DNA of 64,000 nucleotides from Planctomycetaceae bacterium (GCA_016125265.1 WGMC01000036.1:93074-157073), one strand, 5' to 3'. Counted from the first letter of the stretch, positions 8,505 to 17,416 are shown. Numbers and translations are program-made. Notes: a model not told the origin generated them from the sequence alone.

Positions 8505-9827
8505 TTGAAGATCTTCGTTGTCGTGCACGACTACTTGCCCGAGCACATCGGCGGCACTGAGCTGCACGCGCACCAGATGGCCATCGAGATGGGCCGGCGC
8601 GGGCACGACGTCACGGCGCTCTTCACCGAGCGGGACACCTCCCGGGCCGAGGGCGACGTGCGTGTGGGCGAGTTGGACGGCGTGCGCACGGTCGAACTCG
8701 TGCACCAGCGCGAGTTCGAGGACCTGCGCGGCAGCTTCGAGCACCCGCGCGCCGAAGCGCTGCTCGGCAAACTGCTCGCCGAGGAGAAACCCGACCTCGT
8801 GCACTTCCAGCACCTCGCGTTCTGGGGGCCCAACTGCGTTTCGATGGCGCGGCGTTCCGGCGCGGCGGTGGTGTACACGGCCCACGACTACGGTTCGCTT
8901 TGCGCAGGCGGCACCCTGCTGACACGCGCGGGCGACCTGTGCGCCGCGAGCCGCGGCGGAAACTGCCACGACTGCATCGCGCACCTGCCGCTCGTTCCCG
9001 AAGCGTGGCGCGGCAGTCTGGGTTCCCATCGGCCGGCCCCGGACCGCGACACGCTGCTGGCCGTGGCCGCCCAAACGCGCCGTTTCCAGTACCGCCAGGG
9101 TGTGCAGTACGCGCAGAAGGTCGTGTGCCCGTCCCACTTCCTCGGGGACCTGCTCGTCGAGAACGGCGTGCTGCGCCGCGATCAAGTCGTCGTGATGAAG
9201 GCCGGTTACCCGGGCCCGACGCTGCCTCCGCGCCCGCGCCGGGACGGCACGCTGCGCATCGGCTACGTGGGTGGGCTCTATCCCTCGAAGGGTGTGCACG
9301 TGCTGTGCGACGCCTACGCGCGCATTCCCGAAACCCGCGTCGGCGAGAAGGGGCCCGAGCTGCATCTCTTCGGAGTGCTCGAGTGGTTCCCCGACTACGT
9401 GCGCGAACTGCGCGGCCTGGTGGAGGGCCGCAAGGCCACCTTCCACGGGCGGTTCGACCCCGCGGACGTCGATGCGGTGTTCGCCGAGGTCGACTTGATC
9501 GTCGTGCCGAGCATTTGGTTCGAGAACCAGCCGATCACGATCCAAGAGGCGTTCCGCCTCGGGCTGCCCGTGTTGGCAACGGATCTCGGCGGCATGGCCG
9601 AAGCGGTGCGCCACGGTGTCGACGGCCTTTTGTTCGAGCGCGGCTCCGCTGCCCAACTCGCGGGGCGTTTGACACAACTGGACGGGGACCGCGAGCTGCT
9701 GCAGCAGTTGGGCGCGGGGCGTCCGAAGGTGCCCACCCTGGGCGAGATCGCCGATGAACTCGAAACCCTCTACCAGGGCTGCCTCGCCGACTTGCGGCGC
9801 GCGCCGACGGACGCCGCGCGGAGCTAG
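8505..9827 (+). CDS. Family 4 glycosyltransferase
   Basis: This 440-residue GT4 enzyme has the N-terminal VVHDYLPEHIGGTELHAHQ motif, a Cys-rich insertion (CAGGTLLTRAGDLCAAS, CHDCIAHLP), and the donor domain (YVGGLYPSKGVHVLCDAY, FENQPITIQEAFRLGLP). The start is TTG at 8505, immediately after the previous stop; the strong ribosome-binding sequence AGGGAGG at about 8490-8497 supports it. It is the last glycosyltransferase of the operon; the next gene, 4 nt downstream, codes for a lipoprotein. Confidence 0.87.
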   Translation: MKIFVVVHDYLPEHIGGTELHAHQMAIEMGRRGHDVTALFTERDTSRAEGDVRVGELDGVRTVELVHQREFEDLRGSFEHPRAEALLGKLLAEEKPDLVHFQHLAFWGPNCVSMARRSGAAVVYTAHDYGSLCAGGTLLTRAGDLCAASRGGNCHDCIAHLPLVPEAWRGSLGSHRPAPDRDTLLAVAAQTRRFQYRQGVQYAQKVVCPSHFLGDLLVENGVLRRDQVVVMKAGYPGPTLPPRPRRDGTLRIGYVGGLYPSKGVHVLCDAYARIPETRVGEKGPELHLFGVLEWFPDYVRELRGLVEGRKATFHGRFDPADVDAVFAEVDLIVVPSIWFENQPITIQEAFRLGLPVLATDLGGMAEAVRHGVDGLLFERGSAAQLAGRLTQLDGDRELLQQLGAGRPKVPTLGEIADELETLYQGCLADLRRAPTDAARS

Positions 9828-9831
9828 AACC

Positions 9832-10770
9832 ATGGCCAACTCCCGCATTCGCCCGCTGCTCCTGGGCCTCCTACTTTGCGCCGGTTGCGCCACGTCGGAC
9901 CCCACGCCGAAGCCCGCGCCGCTCGTCAAGTTCTCCAGTGTGGACGCGACCTACGCGGACCTGCTCGTCGCCTACGGCAAGGGCGGTGAGGTTTGGGAGG
10001 AAGCGCGCGCGGGGGCCATCGCCGCGCGCGAGGCCGGCGATCCGCGCCAGGAGCGGTTTCTGATCGACAATCTGCTCCTCGAGATGGTGCGCGCCTACCA
10101 GTCGGGTGCACTCGACACGGCGCTCCACCGCGAGGGCCCCTTCGAACGCGCGCAGATGGAGTTGGCGCGTTTTGGGCCCAGCGCGGTGCCGTTCCTGGTC
10201 GAGATGGTGGCGTCGAAGGACGGTGTGCTCGCATTCCTCGGCGACCACACCCTGCGGCTGATGGGACCCGACGCGGCGCTGCCCAGCCTGCCGCTCCTCG
10301 ACAACAGCCGCCACGGCGTGCGCCTGCGCGGCGCCGAGCTACTGGGCGCCTTGCCCACGGGATCGGAGGGCGACGAGGAGATCCAGCGCCGACTCGAAAC
10401 CACCGCGGAAAGCGACAGCAACTGGATGGTGCGCGCGCAGGCGACGCGAGCCTATGCCCGTCGGGCGGCCGCGTTCGAGCCCAAGTCGCCGGAGCGCGAG
10501 CGGGCCCGGTTGCACCTGGAACGCGCCCTCGACGACGCGGATCCCGCCGTGTCGAAGGAGGCCATCGACGGATTGGCGCTGCTCGGCGATCGGCGCTCGG
10601 TGGTCCCGCTGCTCGGCCTCTGGGCCCGTCTCGAGCGGAACCACAGCCAGGATCCGGTGCAGTCGCACCGCGACTACCTGGCGCGCCGAGCGGCCATCGA
10701 GGCGGCCCTCGCGTCCATCACCGGCGAGCCCCGCCGGCAACCGCTCGACGAGTGGCGCAGACGGCTGTAG
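9832..10770 (+). CDS. Putative lipoprotein with HEAT-like repeats
   Basis: This 312-residue protein has a short lipoprotein signal (MANSRIRPLLLGLLLCAGC), which places the modified Cys at residue 19 and suggests membrane attachment. The mature part is helical and contains HEAT-like units, for instance around VPFLVEMVASKDGVLAFLGD, ALPSLPLLDNSRHGVRLRGA and AIDGLALLGDRRSVVPLLGL. Such repeats usually mediate protein binding. The ATG at 9832 was chosen over an earlier in-frame ATG inside the upstream gene because it gives a complete signal peptide. It lies 4 nt behind the last glycosyltransferase and may be co-transcribed with it. No specific function is recognised. Confidence 0.75.
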   Translation: MANSRIRPLLLGLLLCAGCATSDPTPKPAPLVKFSSVDATYADLLVAYGKGGEVWEEARAGAIAAREAGDPRQERFLIDNLLLEMVRAYQSGALDTALHREGPFERAQMELARFGPSAVPFLVEMVASKDGVLAFLGDHTLRLMGPDAALPSLPLLDNSRHGVRLRGAELLGALPTGSEGDEEIQRRLETTAESDSNWMVRAQATRAYARRAAAFEPKSPERERARLHLERALDDADPAVSKEAIDGLALLGDRRSVVPLLGLWARLERNHSQDPVQSHRDYLARRAAIEAALASITGEPRRQPLDEWRRRL

Positions 10771-10822
10771 GCGCCCTCGCGCGCGCGAAATGGCGCGGCT
10801 CGGCGGTATGCTCAGGGCCGCA

Positions 10823-11485
10823 ATGAGTGTCTGGAAACTCGGTCGGCGCCAGGGCGCCTGTGTCCGCTGCGAACGCGCGTTCGAAGAGGGCGAAGCCCAC
10901 TACTCCCACCTGTTCGTGGAGGGCGCCGAATTGGGCCGACGCGACATCTGCGCGGCCTGTTGGCCCGGTGTCGAACTGGGTCCGGAGCAGCCCTGGTGGC
11001 GCGCGCGCCGCAAGGAACGACGCACGGGCGGAGTCCAGGTGGACCTGGGCCTCTTGGAGCAGCTTTTCCTGCTCTCCGCCGGCGCCGAGGTCGAGCGGCT
11101 GCTCGAACTGCGCTACCTGATCGCCCTTTTGCTGCTGCGCAAGCGCCGCCTGCTGCTCGGACGGGTGCGCCGGGGTGACGACGGCGCGGAGTGGCTGCTG
11201 CTGCGCCGGCCGCGCCACCAGGAGGAACTCGCCGTGCGGGTCTTCGACTTCGAACCCGACCGCATGGAGGGCCTGCGCCGCGACCTGGAGCGCCTGCTCG
11301 AGGTCGGCAGCCTCGACGAGGAGCTCGACCGGGCCGAGCAGGGGGAGGACGACACCGAGACGGGCGCCGCGGCCCAGCCCCAATCCGAGCCGGTGGAGCC
11401 GCAGTCCGGGCCGTCCGAATCGGGCGACGAGGCTCAGGCAACGGCGCCCGGTGGCCCGACCCAGGGCACCGGCAACCCCGCTTGA
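10823..11485 (+). CDS. Conserved-looking protein with N-terminal cysteine pairs (zinc-ribbon-like)
   Basis: This 220-residue protein of unknown function has two CxxC pairs near its N-terminus (ACVRCERAF and DICAACWPG), spaced like a small zinc ribbon. A helical middle region (LLEQLFLLSAGAEVERLLEL, then basic RKRRLLLGRVRRGDD) and an acidic, low-complexity tail of about 50 residues rich in Glu, Gln, Pro and Ser follow. There is no signal peptide. It lies just upstream of mraZ on the same strand but is separated from it by a 175-bp regulatory gap, so it probably belongs to a different transcript. Confidence 0.65.
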   Translation: MSVWKLGRRQGACVRCERAFEEGEAHYSHLFVEGAELGRRDICAACWPGVELGPEQPWWRARRKERRTGGVQVDLGLLEQLFLLSAGAEVERLLELRYLIALLLLRKRRLLLGRVRRGDDGAEWLLLRRPRHQEELAVRVFDFEPDRMEGLRRDLERLLEVGSLDEELDRAEQGEDDTETGAAAQPQSEPVEPQSGPSESGDEAQATAPGGPTQGTGNPA

Positions 11486-11550
11486 CCGAGCTCTGGGACG
11501 CCTTGATCCCGTCCGTGGGAACGCTGCCGCCGCTGTGGTGCGCGGCGAGG

Positions 11551-11591
11551 GTGGCAGGTAGAGTCAGTCAGGTGGCACCAGGTGGCAGGAA
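11551..11591 (+). promoter_or_regulatory. Putative MraZ operator (GTGGCA repeats upstream of mraZ)
   Basis: The hexamer GTGGCA occurs at 11551, 11572 and 11582. The last two are exactly 10 bp apart, and the first is 21 bp upstream of the second. MraZ is known in other bacteria to bind short G-rich direct repeats with about one helical turn of spacing in front of its own operon. Repeats of this kind about 80 bp before mraZ fit an autoregulatory site. The assignment is by analogy; the exact MraZ consensus of this lineage is not known to me. Confidence 0.5.
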
Positions 11592-11660
11592 CGGCCTGCC
11601 CCGGACCACCCGCGCACGACCCGCGCTCCCCCGTCCCCCCGAGGTCCAGCCAGTCCCCCC

Positions 11661-12146
11661 GTGTTTGGCGGCGAGTCGATCCACGCCCTGGATGCCAAGT
11701 GGCGGGTTTTCCTGCCCCAGCGCATCGCAGCCCTGCTTCCCCGGGACGGGGAGGGCAGGCCCTTCGCGGTGCTCACCCGCGGGCTGGATCGCTGCATCAA
11801 CCTGTTCACGAAGGACGGGTACGACGCGGAGGTGGCGCGCCTCGCGCGAACCGCATTCCTGGGCCCCGAGGGCCGCGCGGCCCAGCGGCTCTTCTTCGCG
11901 AGTGTGTTCCACCAGAGCCTCGACAGCTCGGGCCGCCTGCTGATCCCCGAGAAGTTGCGCCAACTGGCGGGCCTCGTCGAGCGCGAGGAGCTCGCCCTCC
12001 TCGGCCACGACTCGCGCGTCGAGATCTGGCGCGCCGAGAACTGGCGCCGCTACGAGTCGGACAACGACGCGACGTGGGACGAGCGAATGGTCGCCGCAGC
12101 GGGCCCCGCGGCGACGTCCCCGGCACCCAACCACGGGGGAGGCTGA
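11661..12146 (+). CDS. mraZ: Transcriptional regulator MraZ
   Basis: This 161-residue protein is MraZ, the DNA-binding regulator that opens dcw clusters. It has two swapped-hairpin AbrB-like repeats: FGGESIHALDAKWRVFLPQRI at the N-terminus, and SSGRLLIPEKLRQLAGL with the conserved DxxGRxxIP pattern in the second half. The GTG at 11661 is the only start that keeps the conserved N-terminus intact. A short tail follows the usual family end. Three GTGGCA boxes lie upstream, and rsmH starts 3 nt after its stop. Confidence 0.92.
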   Translation: MFGGESIHALDAKWRVFLPQRIAALLPRDGEGRPFAVLTRGLDRCINLFTKDGYDAEVARLARTAFLGPEGRAAQRLFFASVFHQSLDSSGRLLIPEKLRQLAGLVEREELALLGHDSRVEIWRAENWRRYESDNDATWDERMVAAAGPAATSPAPNHGGG

Positions 12147-12149
12147 GCC

Positions 12150-13139
12150 ATGGGGCCCAGCCTATTGGCCGCGATGGAGCGCAGAGGACGAGCCGAGGGG
12201 AGCGGGGGCCGCCCGACCCACGTGCCGGTGCTGCTCGAGGAGCTGCTCGACGCGGTGGCGCGTTACCTCGGCCCTGCGCCCGTGGGCCTCGCGGTCGACT
12301 GCACCCTGGGCGCCGGCGGTCACGCCAGCGCGCTGCTCGCGCGGTATGCGGGTCTCGAGCTGCTCGGGCTCGATTGGGATCCCGATTCGCTCGTGCACGG
12401 GCGCGCGGCGCTCGTGCCCTTCGGCTCGCGAGCGCGGGCCGTGCGCGCGCACATGGCGAGCCTCGAGACCACACTGGCCGCGGAGTTCGGCGCCGCTGTG
12501 CAGCCGCAGCTCGTCTACGCGGACCTCGGCGTTTGCTCGCTGCACTTCGATCGGCCCGAGCGCGGCTTCTCGCTGCAGGCCGATGGCCCGCTCGACATGC
12601 GCATGGACCCCGACCAGCCGTTGACGGCGGCGGACGTGGTCAACGGTTGGAGCGAAGAACAACTCGCCGATCTCTTCTTCCACGAGGGCGGCGAACGGCG
12701 TGCGCGTCAGGTCGCGCGGGCCCTCTGCGAAGCGCGCCGCCGCGCGCCGTTCCTGCGCACGCTCGCGCTCGCGAGTCTGGTGGAGCGCGAACTGGGCCCC
12801 GGCGGGCGACTGCACTCCGCGACCCGTGTGTTCCAGGCGCTGCGCATCGCCGTGAACGGCGAGATGCGCGAGCTCGACGCGTTCCTCAGCCAGGCAGAGC
12901 AATGCCTCGCGCCCGGCGGCCTGCTCGCAGTGATTGCGTTCCACGGGGGCGAGGAATCGGCCGTGAAGCGGCACTTCGAAGCCGCCCAAGCGCGCGGCAC
13001 ACTCGAGGTGCTGACCAAAAAACCGCTGCAGGCGGGCCGCGCTGAAGTCCGTGCGAACGCGCGTTCGCGCTCGGCGCACCTGCGCCTTGCGCGCCGCGTT
13101 GGTCGGGCCGGCCACGTGGGTGGTGGGGGTGCGCGGTGA
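12150..13139 (+). CDS. rsmH: 16S rRNA (cytosine-1402-N4)-methyltransferase RsmH
   Basis: This 329-residue protein is RsmH (MraW), which methylates N4 of C1402 in 16S rRNA using S-adenosylmethionine. Diagnostic segments are THVPVLLEELLDAV, the SAM loop DCTLGAGGHASALL, LLGLDWDPDSL, RGFSLQADGPLDMRMD and HSATRVFQALRIAVNGEM. The usual DLGxSSxQ is DLGVCSLHF here, and the ISFHSLEDR region reads IAFHGGEES, both modest departures from the proteobacterial pattern. It overlaps the next gene by 4 nt (GTGA). Confidence 0.93.
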   Translation: MGPSLLAAMERRGRAEGSGGRPTHVPVLLEELLDAVARYLGPAPVGLAVDCTLGAGGHASALLARYAGLELLGLDWDPDSLVHGRAALVPFGSRARAVRAHMASLETTLAAEFGAAVQPQLVYADLGVCSLHFDRPERGFSLQADGPLDMRMDPDQPLTAADVVNGWSEEQLADLFFHEGGERRARQVARALCEARRRAPFLRTLALASLVERELGPGGRLHSATRVFQALRIAVNGEMRELDAFLSQAEQCLAPGGLLAVIAFHGGEESAVKRHFEAAQARGTLEVLTKKPLQAGRAEVRANARSRSAHLRLARRVGRAGHVGGGGAR

Positions 13140-13381
13140 GGAACACGTTGTTCGCACTGGTGTGCCTTTGCATCCTCGGCCTCGGCCTCGCGACCGCCGT
13201 CGTCGCGAACGGCAACCACGCGTTGGCTGAGCGTGTGCTGCGCCTCGAGCGCGCCAACCAGGACCTCGTGGTGGCGATCGAGGAGCTCGACGCGCGGATC
13301 TGGCAGCGCGGCCTCGAACTCGACGCCGCGGAGCTGGCGGCCGAAGCCGAGTCGCGGCGCATCGCGGAGGACGTGCAATGA
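13136..13381 (+). CDS. FtsL-like small membrane protein
   Basis: This 81-residue protein consists of one N-terminal transmembrane helix (about residues 5-25) followed by a predicted coiled coil (AERVLRLERANQDLVVAIEELDARI). It sits between rsmH and ftsI, which is where ftsL is found in dcw clusters, and has FtsL size and topology. Sequence alone is not enough to call it FtsL because such proteins diverge quickly. It overlaps both neighbours by 4 nt. If it works with FtsI and FtsW it would do so in cells where this cluster contains no FtsZ. Confidence 0.65.
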   Translation: MRNTLFALVCLCILGLGLATAVVANGNHALAERVLRLERANQDLVVAIEELDARIWQRGLELDAAELAAEAESRRIAEDVQ

Positions 13382-15897
13382 GCCCGCGCCTGCCCGATCT
13401 GCCCACACGCTCACGGGCCGGATTGCGGCCGGTGGGCGCGTTCTTCGTGCTGGGCTGTGTGCTGGCGGCGGTGGCGACGCGCCTCGTGCATTTGGCCGCG
13501 CCGAACCCCGCACCGGCCCGCGCGTTGCTCGCCGGGGACCCGGAACCCAAGTCCCTGCCGCGGTACGGCCTGACCGACAGGCACGGGGCGCCGCTCGCCA
13601 TTTCCCACGCCAGTTTCGCGCTGGAGGCGAGCCCGCAGAACGTGTGGCTCTCGCACACACCCGAGATCTTGCGCCAGCGCCTCGGCGATGCGCTGGATCT
13701 CGAACCAGAGGAGTTCGAAGAGCTCTTCCGCAGGTTGCTCGGCCTCGGCGAAACAGACAGCCTCGCGGTCACGCGTTGGCCGCTCAACGTGCACGAAGCA
13801 CTCGCGCTTTCCGACTGGCTCGCCGCCGGCGGGCCCGCCGCCAAACGCACCGACGCGGCCCACCTCGCGCAGTTGGGCCCGCTGCACGGCATGTGGCTCG
13901 ATCCGCTGCCGGCGGACGCGCCGGAGCGCAAACTCGTCGAAGGCGAGCCCGGGCCCTACTTCCGAATCGCGTGGGCGCCCGAAGTGCTGCTGAGCCGCGC
14001 AGAGCGCGAGGCGTGTCTGCCGCAACTGGTGGGGGCGAAAAACGCCGCCGCGGCTTGGGTGCGTGCCCTCGGCACCGACCTGCACCCCTTGCTCGCGCCG
14101 GCGATGGCGCGGGAAGCGGAGCACGCCGACGTGTGCCTCCTGCGCGGCGGCGATCCGCGCCGCGCCCACCGCAACCACGAGTGTGTCTTCGCCGGCCTGC
14201 AGCCGCGCCGCTTTGCGCCGCTGCTCGATCCGGTGCCGTCGGCGGCCGTGCCCGCGCTGCGCGGCATCTTCGAAGAGGAACGCATCGGACCCTTCGCGCT
14301 GTGGCTGCGCGGATCGAGCACACGGACCTACCCGGCGGGCGAACTTTCGGCGCTTGGGCGCTGGGGTTGGAGCGGCGCGGAAGGAGAATCCGAGCCGGTG
14401 CCGCTTCCCGGACTCGAGCGCCTCGCCAACGGCGAACTCGCGCACCTCGAGGAGCTCTCCGGCGTGCGTCTGCGCGAGGGCGCGGCGCCCGATCTGGCGC
14501 GCCGCATGTTGCTCGCGCGCCGCCCCGGTCTGCAGCGCGGATACTACTTGGAGCACACCGAGCCCGAAGCGCCGGCGACCGTCGAGACGACGTTGGACCT
14601 CGAGCTCTCGCGCTTCGTCGGCCAACGCCTCGAGCGTGTGCTCGAGGAGAGCGAAGCGGCCTCGGCCATGGCCGTGGTGCTCGATCTCGAGACCCGCGAG
14701 GTCCTCGCGCTCGAATGGCGCGACGCGTACCGCACCACACTCTGGTCGCCGCTGCAGCGGCTCTACACACCCGGCAGCACGTGGAAACTCGTGACCATGG
14801 GCATCGCCCTCGAGCACGGGCACGTGCACCCGGGCGAGGTGTTCGACGTCGGCGAGGGCCACTACCGCCTGCGCAACGAAGAGGGGCGTGTGGTGCGCGT
14901 GATCGGTGAGGCCGAGGGGTTCAAGACCGGGCGCCTGACCGCGGCCGAGTGTGTGGCGCACTCGAGCAACGCCGGCATGGTGCAGATCGGCACGCGCATT
15001 CCGCCCGAGGTGTGGAAACGCAAGACCAAGGAGCTGGGGTACGGGCTGCCGGCGGCGACGGAACTGGTCGGCGACTTCTACAACCCGCCGGGCCAGGTCG
15101 GTGAACCCGAGGGCCGCGGCGGTCGGGCCTGGGCGCTCGGCCGCAGCCTGGCTTCGGTGAGTTTCGGCGATTCGATCTCGCTCAACCTGCTGCAACACGC
15201 GGCTGGCCTCGCGGCGCTCTTGGGCGGCGGCGAATGGCGTCCCCTGGTCTTCACCCGCGCGGTGCAGGCCGGCGGCGCGCGCCACCTCCTGCCCCGGCAA
15301 CCTGGCCGGCGCGTCGTTTCGGAGCGCACCAGCGCGACCCTGGTGAAGATGGCCCAACTGGGCGCCGAAGAGGGCACCGGCAAGAACCTCGAACGCCCCG
15401 TTGCAGCGCACCTCGGCACCAAGACGGGCACCACCGAGAAACTGCCCAACGACGTGTGTTCGCACGTCTGGGGCAAGGCCTACGAGGACGCACTCGAATC
15501 GGGCAAGTCCTGGGACGACCAGGCCGAGTACCGCCGCTATCGCGGCAAGTGGGGCGCGGGGCGCGCCTCCTGCTACGTGTCGTCGATCGCGGCCTTTGCG
15601 TCGTCGCCCGACGGCTCGAAGCGCTACTTGACGCTGGTGGTGGTCGACGATCCCCACGTGAAGGGGCGGCCCTTCGGATCGCGCCACGCGGGTCCAGCGG
15701 CGAGCGACATCCTCTGCGAGGCGCTCGGTTACACCGTCGGCGGCGGCGCGCCGCTCGCAACCTTGGCGGACGGCCTTTGGCCGCTCTCCGTGCCCACCCT
15801 CAACCCGGCGCTCCTGCCCTGGCTGGAGTCCGCGGAGCTGAGTTACGCGCGCTTCGCCGACGCGCCGGCGCCGCACCAGAACACGGGGGGTGGCTGA
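13378..15897 (+). CDS. ftsI: Peptidoglycan D,D-transpeptidase FtsI-type (class B penicillin-binding protein)
   Basis: This 839-residue class B penicillin-binding protein cross-links peptidoglycan outside the membrane. It has an N-terminal membrane anchor (about residues 18-40), a long non-catalytic region, and all three transpeptidase motifs: STWK with nucleophile Ser467, SSN at 529-531 and KTG at 682-684. The spacing fits FtsI/PBP2 enzymes. It is about 250 residues longer than E. coli FtsI, mostly before the catalytic domain. Its place between the FtsL-like gene and murE, and its partner ftsW downstream, support the FtsI assignment over an elongation PBP2. It overlaps murE by 8 nt. Confidence 0.88.
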   Translation: MSPRLPDLPTRSRAGLRPVGAFFVLGCVLAAVATRLVHLAAPNPAPARALLAGDPEPKSLPRYGLTDRHGAPLAISHASFALEASPQNVWLSHTPEILRQRLGDALDLEPEEFEELFRRLLGLGETDSLAVTRWPLNVHEALALSDWLAAGGPAAKRTDAAHLAQLGPLHGMWLDPLPADAPERKLVEGEPGPYFRIAWAPEVLLSRAEREACLPQLVGAKNAAAAWVRALGTDLHPLLAPAMAREAEHADVCLLRGGDPRRAHRNHECVFAGLQPRRFAPLLDPVPSAAVPALRGIFEEERIGPFALWLRGSSTRTYPAGELSALGRWGWSGAEGESEPVPLPGLERLANGELAHLEELSGVRLREGAAPDLARRMLLARRPGLQRGYYLEHTEPEAPATVETTLDLELSRFVGQRLERVLEESEAASAMAVVLDLETREVLALEWRDAYRTTLWSPLQRLYTPGSTWKLVTMGIALEHGHVHPGEVFDVGEGHYRLRNEEGRVVRVIGEAEGFKTGRLTAAECVAHSSNAGMVQIGTRIPPEVWKRKTKELGYGLPAATELVGDFYNPPGQVGEPEGRGGRAWALGRSLASVSFGDSISLNLLQHAAGLAALLGGGEWRPLVFTRAVQAGGARHLLPRQPGRRVVSERTSATLVKMAQLGAEEGTGKNLERPVAAHLGTKTGTTEKLPNDVCSHVWGKAYEDALESGKSWDDQAEYRRYRGKWGAGRASCYVSSIAAFASSPDGSKRYLTLVVVDDPHVKGRPFGSRHAGPAASDILCEALGYTVGGGAPLATLADGLWPLSVPTLNPALLPWLESAELSYARFADAPAPHQNTGGG

Positions 15898-17416
15898 CGT
15901 GGCACCCCGGACGATCGCACTCGGCAGGCTCGTCGAGGAGCTGGGCGGTCGCCTCGAGCGCGGCCCGGGGCCGCTGCTAGGCGGCATCGAGCGCGGCGCG
16001 GGGCCGCTGCTAGGCGGCATCGAACTCGACAGCCGCCGGGTGGCCCCGGGCGTGCTGTTCGCGGCCCTCTCGGGCACCCGCGACGACGGCGCGCGGCACG
16101 TGGGGGAGGCGCTCTCCCGGGGCGCCGCCGCGGTGCTTGCGCGTGCGCCGCTCGACGTGCCGGTGCCCGGTTGGTGGCACCCGGAAGCGCGCCGCGTGAC
16201 CGGCGAAGCGGCGGCGATGTTCGCGGGACATCCCTCGCGCCACCTGACCGTGTTGGCCGTGACGGGAACGAACGGCAAGAGCACCGTCGCGCACCTTGCG
16301 GAGCATCTCCTGCGCGCGGCGGGTCGGCGGCCGGCATTCCTCGGAACCACGGGCTACCGCCTGCACGGCGAGTCCCTGCCCGCCACCCACACGACCCCCG
16401 ACGCGGTCCAGTTGCAGCGTCTGCTTGCGCGCCATTTGGAACTCGGGGGCGATTCGGTCGCGATGGAGGCCAGCAGCCACGCGCTCGACCAAGAGCGATT
16501 GGCGGGAATGGAACTCGACGTCGCCGTGTTCACGAATCTCACGCGCGATCACCTCGACTACCATCGCGACATGGAGAGTTATGCCGCGGCGAAGGAACAA
16601 CTGTTCCATCGGCTCTCCGTTGGCTCGACGGCCGTTCTGCCCGCAGGCGATCCACACACCCCCCGCTTCGCCGCCGTCGCAAAGACGAAGGGCGCGCGGG
16701 TGGTCACGTACGGCATCGGGTCACGCGCTGACCTGAGTGCGACTCGGCTTTCCGTGGTGCCCGGGGGCATCCACCTGGCTCTTGAAGGGATGGGGATCTC
16801 GACGAGCCTTTTTCTGCCCCTGGTAGGGCGCCACAACGCCGAGAACGCCCTCGCGGCATTGGCCGCGGTGCTGGTGACGGGGGCGAGCCCTAGCGCGCTG
16901 CGCGACGGGCTCGCCGCCGCCTCTCTCCCTCCGGGGCGGCTCGAAGCCGTCCCGGGGGAGGGAGCCCCCTTCCGTGTGTACGTCGACTACGCCCACACAC
17001 CCCACGCCCTCGAAACGGCCCTCGGCGCGCTGCGGGCCGAGCTGGAAGCGGCGGGCCGCGGCCGGCTCCTGTGTGTGTTCGGTTGTGGCGGGGATCGCGA
17101 TCCGGGCAAACGGCCCCAGATGGGCGCCGTCGTGGCGCGCCTCGCGGACGTCGCGTTCGTGACCAGCGACAACCCGCGCAGCGAGGACCCTGCGGCCATC
17201 GTGGCCGCGATCGTCGCCGGCATGGCGGGTGGAGCGGAACATCGGGTGGACGTGGACCGCCGCGCCGCGATCCACGCGGCCCTGCGCGAAGCCAGAGCCG
17301 GCGACGTGGTGCTGGTCGCCGGCAAGGGCCACGAGTGCGAACAGATCATCGGCACCTCACGCCTTCCCTTCGACGACCGCCTCGTGGCGGCGGAGGTCCT
17401 CGAGCAATGGAACTGA
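15890..17416 (+). CDS. murE: UDP-MurNAc-L-Ala-D-Glu:meso-diaminopimelate ligase MurE
   Basis: This 508-residue Mur ligase adds the third amino acid to the peptidoglycan stem peptide in the cytoplasm. The ATP loop is GTNGKS at 126-131, and the N-terminal domain has LDSRRVAPGVLFAALSG. The specificity motif is DNPR at 427-430, the known signature of enzymes using meso-diaminopimelate and not lysine. It starts at GTG 15890, inside the end of ftsI; GTG 15899 is an equally good in-frame choice. The N-terminal domain contains a tandem 11-residue duplication (see the repeat at 15954). It overlaps murF by 10 nt. Confidence 0.94.
   Translation: MADVAPRTIALGRLVEELGGRLERGPGPLLGGIERGAGPLLGGIELDSRRVAPGVLFAALSGTRDDGARHVGEALSRGAAAVLARAPLDVPVPGWWHPEARRVTGEAAAMFAGHPSRHLTVLAVTGTNGKSTVAHLAEHLLRAAGRRPAFLGTTGYRLHGESLPATHTTPDAVQLQRLLARHLELGGDSVAMEASSHALDQERLAGMELDVAVFTNLTRDHLDYHRDMESYAAAKEQLFHRLSVGSTAVLPAGDPHTPRFAAVAKTKGARVVTYGIGSRADLSATRLSVVPGGIHLALEGMGISTSLFLPLVGRHNAENALAALAAVLVTGASPSALRDGLAAASLPPGRLEAVPGEGAPFRVYVDYAHTPHALETALGALRAELEAAGRGRLLCVFGCGGDRDPGKRPQMGAVVARLADVAFVTSDNPRSEDPAAIVAAIVAGMAGGAEHRVDVDRRAAIHAALREARAGDVVLVAGKGHECEQIIGTSRLPFDDRLVAAEVLEQWN
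15954..16019 (+). repeat. In-frame 33-bp tandem duplication inside murE
   Basis: Two adjacent 33-bp copies (15954-15986 and 15987-16019) differ at a single base. They encode the repeated peptide ERGxGPLLGGI immediately before the conserved DSRRVAPG motif of MurE. Near identity at synonymous positions suggests a recent event. Confidence 0.9.
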
